NCBI GenBank assembly: GCA_045627605.1
Contig: JAZQOA010000131.1
Span: forward strand, 1 to 22,944
Direction of reading: 5' to 3'
From: RGIG5952 sp045627605
Lineage (GTDB): Bacteria > Verrucomicrobiota > Kiritimatiellia > RFP12 > JAAYLN01
Length of the DNA: 22,944 nucleotides
Below the pieces are notes generated by a model, which did no database searches, had not been told where the DNA came from, and saw nothing but the letters and a program-made list of their open reading frames with translations. This document shows positions 7,458 through 15,000 of the stretch, piece after piece. The position numbers and the translations under genes are program-made. Each line of letters opens with the position of its first letter. Position 1 is the first letter of the stretch.

Positions 7458-8108
7458 TCAATGCTCGCCGTCTGCCGCGTTGTCATGGGCTGGCAACCCC
7501 GTCTCGATGGAGAAATCATAAAAGCGGTTACGCCCTTCGCAACCGGTTATGCCAGCGAAATACTCCAGCTCCAATGCGTCGTCGGAGAAGCCAAAGGTGC
7601 GGCCCCCGCATTCGACGGTCATCCGCCGCGTCTCCTTGTAGGCCTCGACCGTCACGGCAAGCTCGTAGCGGCACTTCGGCTCAAACGGCGCCCGGAGAAA
7701 CGCCGCAAGCGTCCATTTGACGGCATGCCCATCCCAGTCGTATCGCCAGATGTTGATTCCTTCATTGTAGAGCACGATTTCGTGGTGGCGGCGGAATTCC
7801 GGGAAACGACCGTCCGCCGAGCGCCCCAGCTCAGGCGCGATCACGATAAGCGGGGCCATCAGGTGGTCGAAGCTCATCGTCGAGGCGACCCGGCACTTGC
7901 CGCAGAGCTTCTCCCTGTAAAGCATCGAGGAGTAAACCTCCGTGACATGGCCGGCGTAAAGCTCCTCGTCGCTCCAATCGCCCGATGCATTCACAATGTG
8001 GTCGTCGCACTGTGCAAATCCATGTACATAGTCCCAGCGTGTCGACTTGACGTCCATCCACTCGTCAGGATTCCACTTGCCCTCGGCAAAACTGATCGTC
8101 TTTTTCAT
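7458..8108 (-). CDS. Protein of unknown function, possible concanavalin-like beta-sandwich
   Basis: A 216-residue protein without signal peptide or membrane segment. It is rich in aromatic residues and alternating beta-type patterns (STMSFDHLMAPLIVIAPELG, HHEIVLYNEGINIWRYDW, RRMTVECGGRTFGFS) and ends with YFAGITGCEGRNRFYDFSIE. Its style is that of LamG/concanavalin-like proteins that accompany sugar-degrading enzymes in PVC bacteria, but that is a pattern impression and no catalytic motif is evident. Two Cys (LCGKC) might bind metal. The ATG at 8108 lacks a ribosome-binding site but has a perfect TATAAT at 8117-8122, implying a leaderless message. The gene follows the zinc-module gene by 113 nt and precedes tRNA-Ser. 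Confidence 0.75.
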   Translation of the reverse strand: MKKTISFAEGKWNPDEWMDVKSTRWDYVHGFAQCDDHIVNASGDWSDEELYAGHVTEVYSSMLYREKLCGKCRVASTMSFDHLMAPLIVIAPELGRSADGRFPEFRRHHEIVLYNEGINIWRYDWDGHAVKWTLAAFLRAPFEPKCRYELAVTVEAYKETRRMTVECGGRTFGFSDDALELEYFAGITGCEGRNRFYDFSIETGLPAHDNAADGEH

Positions 8109-8116
8109 ATTTTTAA

Positions 8117-8122
8117 ATTATA
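8117..8122 (-). promoter_or_regulatory. TATAAT -10 box just upstream of the 216-residue gene
   Basis: A perfect -10 hexamer ends 8 nt before the ATG. Transcription is expected about 7 nt downstream of it, giving a leader of roughly 2 nt. No good -35 is seen at 16-18 bp; a TTGA lies a little too close (around 8137-8142). Confidence 0.45.
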
Positions 8123-8221
8123 CCACAACACTGGAACCTCAACCCAGACAGGAGAAATGGTCCTTGCCTCTCCAGGTGGCATCCCCTCCCCTTCTTTCTC
8201 CGCGGAAAGCGAGCCGTCTCA

Positions 8222-9661
8222 TTATTCCGGCAATATGGGGAATGTCTCCAGGGCCATTCGCTCGTCCATGGAGCGAAAAAGCACACTGTCACCGTCAAAA
8301 ACTTTATGATTGATTTTTTTTCTTCCATCTTCATATTTTGAGACAGAATTTTCCACAAGTTTCTCCGTTATCCAGCCATCTGATTTTATGATTTTTCCCT
8401 TGGGCCATTCAAGAACCTCCCTGCAGTCAATGGGGACCTGAAACTCAATATAATTAAAATTATCAATACGTGACATATTGTTGGAATCGCATTCTTCATT
8501 AACGTGGTATAAGAACTCGCGGGTTTGGATCCTCGACCCCCGCCAGCGAAGGTCCCCTTTCCCATATTCTTCATCATAGAACAGCACTTTCAATATACAA
8601 TTAATCACCCCTTTGCCATTTGGAAAATCATGGGTTTTAACATCTTCGACCATGAAATACAAGCCATCCGGGACCTTGACAAAATACGAGCGATAATAAC
8701 TTTTCCATATGTCGGAAACATACCCATTATCCCACAATTCATCAAAAAGGCGATTTTTGACGACGGTGGTCGTGTCCTTCGATTTCCACCTCCGGTAGGT
8801 TTCGAAATTTAACGCATATTTCAAAAAACGGTCATCCTGATCGCATCGGTTTGAGGCGAGCATCTTTTTGATTTGAATGGTCATGAGGTCTTTGCTGGTT
8901 AGCGCTTTTCCGGCAACAGGCGCCTGAGGTTTCGGTGGATCAAACATTCGATTTGACCCGAAACAGTCATCAGACGCATTGTCTTCCCCGTCTTCATTCT
9001 CCTCGTCGCCCCCCGCGCCAAAAGCGCTTTCGCCAGGGGAAAAATAGGCACTTGCCTTTTGGGCGAAGCGCTTGTAGACCGCCCATGCCTTCTCCTTGTC
9101 GAAGCTACTTCCGCATCCCTCGCATTTTCCACATTGAATATTCCCGCGAACACCTGTTCCCGCGCATTTCCCGCACTTTCCCGTTCCGTGGCAGAATCCG
9201 CACTGCCGCTCAATTGTCCCGTCAATTTGCTGGACGACGATAACGCCCGCCCCTTTGCAATTCGACATACTGCAAACCCCGCTTCCAAGGCAAGTGCCGC
9301 ATTTCCGGCCAATGGTACCCGCGCCATTGCACTTCGCGCAAAGAGTTTTCACCGACGACTCAAAGTCGTTCCTGTCTTTAATCGAAGGGGCGACTAACTT
9401 GCCGTACACCTCGCTTTTCCCCGAGCAGAGAAGGGCGGCGGCCGCCGCCTTGAAAACATATTGGCGTAAATCGTCCGGCATCTCGCGGTCTCTCAATTTG
9501 AACCACTGTTTTGCCGTTTCGTAATCCGGATCTTTTTGAGCCAGTTCTTTACAATCCTTTTCCAAATCCTTGCCGACCTCGGAGTCCTCCGCCCGCAGAG
9601 GCAGAGTCACAATTGACAGAACCACCGAAGTGAGAAGAATGATCGCGTTGACAGTCTTCAT
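8222..9661 (-). CDS. Exported protein with six DnaJ-like CxxCxGxG zinc modules, unknown function
   Basis: A 479-residue product beginning with a Sec signal peptide (MKTVNAIILLTSVVLSIVTLPLRA). The Cys-rich region has modules at 108-115, 121-128, 130-139 (with a CX4C spacing), 154-161, 163-170 and 177-184, each similar to the zinc-binding CxxCxGxG repeat of DnaJ, which has four. No J domain is present. An acidic linker (GGDEENEDGEDNASDD, about 219-234) leads to a C-terminal region of about 220 residues that I do not recognise. An in-frame GTG at 9682 is possible, but the ATG at 9661 gives a clean signal peptide. The C-terminal half is visibly AT-richer than neighbouring genes, suggesting horizontal origin. 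A hairpin at 9699-9714 lies in the leader. A periplasmic zinc or protein-binding role is only a guess. Confidence 0.8.
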   Translation of the reverse strand: MKTVNAIILLTSVVLSIVTLPLRAEDSEVGKDLEKDCKELAQKDPDYETAKQWFKLRDREMPDDLRQYVFKAAAAALLCSGKSEVYGKLVAPSIKDRNDFESSVKTLCAKCNGAGTIGRKCGTCLGSGVCSMSNCKGAGVIVVQQIDGTIERQCGFCHGTGKCGKCAGTGVRGNIQCGKCEGCGSSFDKEKAWAVYKRFAQKASAYFSPGESAFGAGGDEENEDGEDNASDDCFGSNRMFDPPKPQAPVAGKALTSKDLMTIQIKKMLASNRCDQDDRFLKYALNFETYRRWKSKDTTTVVKNRLFDELWDNGYVSDIWKSYYRSYFVKVPDGLYFMVEDVKTHDFPNGKGVINCILKVLFYDEEYGKGDLRWRGSRIQTREFLYHVNEECDSNNMSRIDNFNYIEFQVPIDCREVLEWPKGKIIKSDGWITEKLVENSVSKYEDGRKKINHKVFDGDSVLFRSMDERMALETFPILPE

Positions 9662-9698
9662 AATGTTTTTTTCCGTTGCCACATGAGAATTTTCAAGC

Positions 9699-9714
9699 AG
9701 GCGGACTCCCGCCT
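9699..9714 (-). repeat. Hairpin in the leader of the zinc-module gene
   Basis: AGGCGG, loop GAGT and CCGCCT form a perfect 6-bp stem on the minus strand, about 38 nt before the ATG at 9661. No T-run follows, so it is more likely a leader structure or a repeat-type palindrome than a terminator. Confidence 0.5.
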
Positions 9715-9787
9715 CAACAATAATATACGAAGGGATGTTTCAATATCTGACAATCAAAGGAGGCTATTGCAAAGAAACTACCAGCAC

Positions 9788-9855
9788 GGACGCACGGGGA
9801 CGCGCGTTCCTACCCAATCGGGCAAAATTGGCAGGGTCACGCATCCCGCGTGACC
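9788..9855. repeat. Cluster of short inverted repeats (REP-like)
   Basis: Three adjacent inverted repeats occupy this gap: GGACGC/GCGTTCC with a bulge (9788-9793 and 9804-9810), CCAAT/ATTGG with an 8-nt loop (9814-9831), and a perfect 8-bp GGTCACGC/GCGTGACC with a 5-nt loop (9835-9855). No coding potential is seen. The density suggests REP-type elements or a termination region for the genes on the right. Confidence 0.5.
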
Positions 9856-9869
9856 GCAACGCCGAGGTT

Positions 9870-9899
9870 TTGCAATTGCCTCAAAGGTAATAATTGCAA
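9870..9899 (-). terminator. Inverted repeat after the Gfo/Idh/MocA gene
   Basis: TTGCAATT and AATTGCAA form a perfect 8-bp stem with a 14-nt loop, beginning 5 nt after the stop codon at 9905. On the minus strand only AAAACC follows, so it is not a classic intrinsic terminator. Together with the stronger palindrome at 9835-9855 it probably marks the operon end. Confidence 0.45.
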
Positions 9900-9904
9900 G
9901 AGGC

Positions 9905-11176
9905 TCAGGCCTTTTGCGAATCTTCCCACGCCTTGCGGTTCTCGGCGATTTGCGCGGGGTCGAGGACGCGCTCGGGATACGACGAACAAGGCAGGGCCTG
10001 GTCGCCCGCGACGGCGGGGTTCGTGCAGGCGTTGTCGTTTCGCCAGGCATCGCGCTCCTCCTTGTTGCGGAAGTTCGGCACCTTGTAGGGCTTGTTGCCG
10101 TCGAGAATCGAGCGGAACGCCAGAATGCCGCAGATGCCCATGTCCACCGCCTGGTAGACGTCGATCGACCATTTTCCTTCTTCCTTGCCGAGAATCTTCT
10201 CGATGAAGAAATGCGTCGGGTAGAAGTCGCTGCCGCCATGGCCCGAGACGCCGCTCGACGCCGCCAGCTCGGGCGAGACGAACTTGTCGGGCGTGTAGTA
10301 TTTCGTGTCGCCTTCGCACAGCTTGCCGTCGTGCTCGCGGTAATGGCGGATCATGCCGCCTTCCGGCCCCTTGTGCGTCCCGAGATAGCCTTTCGTGGCG
10401 TAGACCCTGTAGTCGGTGTGCGCGGGTTCGAGTTTGAGGGGGCCGTGGATGCTCCTGACAATCGCGCCATTGTCGAGCGTCACCATTTCAATGCCGCTGG
10501 CATGGCCGCCCGCGTGGCCGAGCCGGTAGAACTCCTCGATCGGCGGGTTCTCGAAGCCGACGACCTGGACGGGACGCCGCCCCGTGATAGTCATGATGGG
10601 CCCCAGCGAATGCGTGCAGTAGAATGTCGGGCAAAGGTGGTTGCGCCAATGCGACGGCTCGCCGCGCGTCAGGCCGATCCACCACGACGAGCAGTCGTGG
10701 ATGTATTCGCATTCGGCATAGGTGACGTCGCCGATTGCGCCTTCGCGGTACTTGCGCCACATCTCGAAGGTCAAGTCCATGTAGCAGTAGTTCTCGGCGT
10801 AGGCGTAGACAAGCCCGGTTTCCTCGACGGTTTCGACGAGTTCGACGGCCTGTGCCATCGTCTCGCTGGGCAACACCTCCGAAAGCACGTGCTTCCCCGC
10901 GCGGAGGCAGCGGATTGCAAACGTGGCGTGTTCGGTGGCGTAGTTGGCCAGCACCACGGCATCCATGTCGTATTTGATGAAGTCGTCGAAACGGGCGAAG
11001 CACTCGATTGCGATACCTGCCTCCTCCGCCGCCTTCTTCGCGCGCTCAAGCAACGGCGCGTAGCTGTCGCAAACCGCCACGAGTTCCGCGTGCGGATGGT
11101 GCAGGAGCACGTTGATCATCGAGATGCCGCGCCCACCACCAAAAACACCAACCCTGACTTTTCCGTTCGATTCCAT
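9905..11176 (-). CDS. Gfo/Idh/MocA-family NAD(P)-dependent oxidoreductase
   Basis: A 423-residue cytoplasmic dehydrogenase-like protein. The N-terminal Rossmann fold has GVFGGGRG (residues 10-17) for the dinucleotide, and VCDSYAPLLERAK follows the second strand. The usual EKP motif after GKHVL reads EVLPSE (Glu100, Val101), so the Lys that normally assists catalysis is missing. Further conserved stretches are AYAENYCYMD, EGAIGDVTYAECEY and THSLGPIMTITGRRP, typical of sugar or inositol dehydrogenase relatives common in Planctomycetes-type genomes. There is no signal peptide. A GAGG about 10 nt before the ATG serves as ribosome-binding site. The start is 28 nt after prepilin peptidase, so it probably ends that operon. 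The substrate is unknown, likely a sugar derivative. Confidence 0.9.
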   Translation of the reverse strand: MESNGKVRVGVFGGGRGISMINVLLHHPHAELVAVCDSYAPLLERAKKAAEEAGIAIECFARFDDFIKYDMDAVVLANYATEHATFAIRCLRAGKHVLSEVLPSETMAQAVELVETVEETGLVYAYAENYCYMDLTFEMWRKYREGAIGDVTYAECEYIHDCSSWWIGLTRGEPSHWRNHLCPTFYCTHSLGPIMTITGRRPVQVVGFENPPIEEFYRLGHAGGHASGIEMVTLDNGAIVRSIHGPLKLEPAHTDYRVYATKGYLGTHKGPEGGMIRHYREHDGKLCEGDTKYYTPDKFVSPELAASSGVSGHGGSDFYPTHFFIEKILGKEEGKWSIDVYQAVDMGICGILAFRSILDGNKPYKVPNFRNKEERDAWRNDNACTNPAVAGDQALPCSSYPERVLDPAQIAENRKAWEDSQKA

Positions 11177-11204
11177 TTTCGTTGTTCCTCAAATATTCCC
11201 TTGA

Positions 11205-12032
11205 CTACTTGAGCAGCGCGAGGTACCAGCGGGCGAGACCATGGCCCGCGAGCATCCAGAGGATGGCGGCGGCGGCGATGAAAGGCCCGTAGGGGATTTT
11301 TCCCTGGAGGTCACGCTTCTTCGCGACGATGAGCCCGATGCCGACGAGCGACCCGAGGAGCGACGAGACGAAGAGCGTGAAGACGACGGCCTGCCAGCCG
11401 AAAAACGCGCCAACGGCCCCCATGAGCTTGACGTCGCCAAAGCCCATTGCCTCCTTCTTGTAGACGGCCTTGCCGACAACCGAGACGAGATACAGCACGC
11501 CGAACCCTGCGGCGAGTCCGATGCCCGACCAGACAAGCCCGCCCAACCAGGTGTTTTCGCCATGGAGCTGCGGCAAAAAAGCCGAGGCGGCAACGCCGAG
11601 GACCATCCCGCCGATGGTGACGCGATCAGGAAGAATGTACCAGTCAAGGTCGATGAAAGTGCCGAGCTCAAGTCCGAAGACCACGAGCCACATCAAGAGC
11701 ATCACGAGCGGATCCTCGCAGAAGCGCCAGGCCGCCGCAAGGAAAAGTCCCGCCGTGAGCAGTTCGAGGAGCAGGTAGCGGGGGGAGATTTTCGTCTTGC
11801 AGGAGGCGCATTTGCCGCCGAGCGCCAACCAGCTGAGAACCGGGATATTGTGGTACCAGGGGATCAGCTTGTTGCAGTTCGGGCAGTGCGAGCGCGGCAA
11901 CACGATAGACTCGCCGCGCGGGATGCGCCAAATGCAAACGCTGAGGAAACTGCCGAAGCACGCCCCCATCATCCCGGCGAAAACCATGACAAGGCACCTC
12001 GCCTCGTCAAGCGTAAGCTCCCAGGTCGGCAT
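11205..12032 (-). CDS. pilD: Prepilin peptidase (type IV leader peptidase, A24 family)
   Basis: Integral inner-membrane aspartic protease that cleaves the leader of type IV pilins and type II secretion pseudopilins and often N-methylates the new N-terminus. The 275-residue product has the N-terminal domain with two zinc-type pairs CPNC (50-53) and CASC (75-78), followed by several hydrophobic segments. The catalytic Asp motifs are FIDLDWYILPD (Asp128/Asp130) and GFGDVKL (Asp200). The start at 12032 is chosen because it lies 4 nt beyond the stop of the DUF2723 gene with GGGGAA upstream; an earlier in-frame start at 12080 would add unlikely residues. No pilin or secretion genes are in the window. 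The symbol reflects the family; pulO or gspO would be equally valid. Confidence 0.94.
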   Translation of the reverse strand: MPTWELTLDEARCLVMVFAGMMGACFGSFLSVCIWRIPRGESIVLPRSHCPNCNKLIPWYHNIPVLSWLALGGKCASCKTKISPRYLLLELLTAGLFLAAAWRFCEDPLVMLLMWLVVFGLELGTFIDLDWYILPDRVTIGGMVLGVAASAFLPQLHGENTWLGGLVWSGIGLAAGFGVLYLVSVVGKAVYKKEAMGFGDVKLMGAVGAFFGWQAVVFTLFVSSLLGSLVGIGLIVAKKRDLQGKIPYGPFIAAAAILWMLAGHGLARWYLALLK

Positions 12033-12036
12033 CGCG

Positions 12037-15000
12037 TCACTTCCCCGCGGCACCTGGCGCAAGGGGCATTCCAACGCCACCCGGCATCATGCCCGCCGCC
12101 CCCTGGGCCTGCTGCAACTTGCGGATGACGCGCTGCGCCAACGCCATGAGCGTCTGGTTTTTCTCAATAAGGGCATACGCCTTCTCGCCACCGTAGCGCA
12201 TGCCGTTTTCAAGCGATGCCATAGCCGCCTCGACTTTGCCGTCCGCGACTTGCACGAGCGACCAGTCGAGCCACGCCTGCCAGTCCGTCGGCTTAAGCTT
12301 CAGGTAGGCGGGCATCAAGCTGCGGAGTTTTTCCATATCGCCAAGCGACCCGTAAATCCGGATTGCCGTCATCGCGCGCTCCGAATTGCCAAGCACCCAA
12401 GAGGATTTCCAGACGCGGTTCATGGCGCGGGCCGCATTGGAAACGTCACGGACCTTGTCAAGGAGCAACGCCAGCCTGTAGCCATCGCCCACGCTCAGCC
12501 CCGGCTCGTCGACGTATTTCGCGAGCAAGGCGCGCACCCCGCCCTCGTTGCCGAGCTTGGCCTCGAGTTCGGCGATGCGGAAGGCCATGTCAAGCGGATA
12601 CTTGCCGCCTACCTGCTCGGAGGCGAGACACGCCTCGAGTTCGGCCTGCGACTTCTGCGTCTCGAGGATGTAGTCGCGGACGTAGGGACCGCGGTCGTTG
12701 TTGGGATCCTGCTGGATGAAGAACTTGACGACCTCAAGGGCCTCTTCAAGCCGCCCCTGGCGGAGGAGGACGTCCTGCACGGCGCGGAAAGTCGCCTCAG
12801 GGCTTACCGGGTAGAGTAGCCGCGCCTCGTTGTAGGCGCGTTCGGCATCGGCGTAGCGGCCGCGGTTCATGTAGAGGCCGGCGATGGCGCTGCGCAACTT
12901 GGAGAACGATTTCTGCGCCGGCAGGTCGCGGCGGAAGCGGTCGTCGCGCGTGATGCGGCGGACGTACCAGTCCCAGAAGTCCATGTCGTCCGTGACGTGC
13001 TTCTGCGTGAGCGGTGTCATCTCGGCGTTGATCTGCATGATGAGGCCGTGGGGCGTGAGGTACGGGTACATCCAGGGGATGACGTAGCTTTCCTCGACGT
13101 AGAAGTTGTGCCACCGCTTGTTGTGCTTGAAGATCATGTCGCAGAGGATGCCGTTGATCTCCATGACGCCGAGGGCGCCGACGACCTGCACGCGGTTGTT
13201 CTCGATGACGAGGTCCGCGTTTTGCGGCCGCTTGCCGGAGCGGACCTCGTCGACGTAGACCGCGAAGGCGTTCTCGCTGTCCTTCGGCGTCGGAATCCAA
13301 AGCTGGTCGGCGTAGAGATCGCGCGTGACGGACATGAAGGTGTTGTCCGCAAGCGCGTTCTGGGTGATCAGAAAGACGTCGGGACGGACGTCCGCAGAGT
13401 AGATCATGTAGGTCGGGACGAAACGCCCGGGGTCCGTTCCTCCGAAGAAGACGGCCTTCTCCCCCATGGCCGGCGGGAAGAGCGGGTTGGGAAGCGGCTC
13501 CTCGTCGTCAAGTTCCTCGGTGATCGCGTCGGCGCCGCGGAGCTGGTAGTTTCCGAACTGCCAGCCGTAATCGTGGCCGTTTTGCTCGGCACCGCTCAAT
13601 TCGAAGACGAGACGGTCGTTGTAGTAGTTCTCGTAGACGGGGATGAAGGAGGAGGCGAAGACCAGGGCCGCGGCGACGACGGCGAAAAACTTGGCGAAGA
13701 ACTCAATGCGTTCGCCGCGAACACCGTTGATTTTGCCGTTCAGGCGGCAGAGACCGGCGACCATGCCGTTCAGCACGACAAGCGCGAAAATCAGGCCATA
13801 GCCGATCCAGAGGGCGAAAAGGCCATGCGAGGAGATGAACTTCACCTTCTGGATGAAGGTGTCCTGAAGGTCGCCCTTGGGGTTGGCAAGCATGATGAGG
13901 AAGATTGACATCACGAGGAAGTTGCAGACGCTGCCGATGATCCACTGCTGCGAGACGGCGTCGAGCGACGAAGAGACGAGCTTCCGCCGGGAAAGCGTCC
14001 AGAGGCCGAAGACTGCCGCCGCAACAATGACGACTGAGAAGACGCCCGGCACGAAAGTGCAGGCGGCGGAATGCGCAGACAGAGTCGATGCAAAGACGTC
14101 CGACCATTTCGACGCGATTTTATCCACTGGTATATTCTCGGCCTTGGCGAAAAGGTAGACGATGCACGCCTGGAGAATTTTGTAGAGCAGGCGGACGGCT
14201 AAGAGCCCGGCGCCGGCGACGACCATGCCGACCGTGACGGTTTCGGAGAGGTTGCGCTCGCGGAGCATGCGCCGGACGGCGTCCTCCATCTGCGAGTAGA
14301 CCATCCAGGCGCCGCCCAGGAAGCAGACGAGGAGCAAGACGCCAAACGAAAGTTTGTCAATGCGCGAGGCATCGAACACGCTTTCAATGGCCGGAATGTT
14401 GCCGAGGATGACGAAGAAGATCGTGACGGCGATGAGCGCGACGGACATGGCCAGCGGACGCATTCCGCCCCAGATTGCCGCGACGGCAGAGACCAGCATC
14501 AGGAGCACGGAGACGAGACGCAGCATGCTGGCGGTCTTGTCGCTGATGGCGTCCGCCGCGACAAAGCAGTCGACGCCCCACAGGACGAGGGCGAGCAACG
14601 CGAACCCGGCCGCGACGCCGAGAAGACGCCTGTCGCCTTTCGCGTCGCCGCCGCGACAAAGCCGCCACGCCGCGAACGGCAGGAAGCCGAACGGGGCGAG
14701 CAACAGCGTGAACTGGCGGCGGAGATCCGTGAAGTAGTCGCCGATCTGGTGGATGAAGCGTGGGGCGAAGATGTTGGTCGGCGCAATCTTCTCGTACTGG
14801 CCGCGCGTCAGGGCGTGCTTGAAGCCCTCCCACGTGCGCGGGTAGCCCCAGTTCATCGGCGGGTTGCGGAGATCCGAGACGATCGGCATGTAGACGTAGA
14901 ACGAGACGCCGAGCTCGCCCATGAGGAAGGTCATCGCCACGCTGAAACCTGAAGGCAGCGTCAGCGAGGCGTGGATGAGGAGCACGAAGTTGAAGACGAC

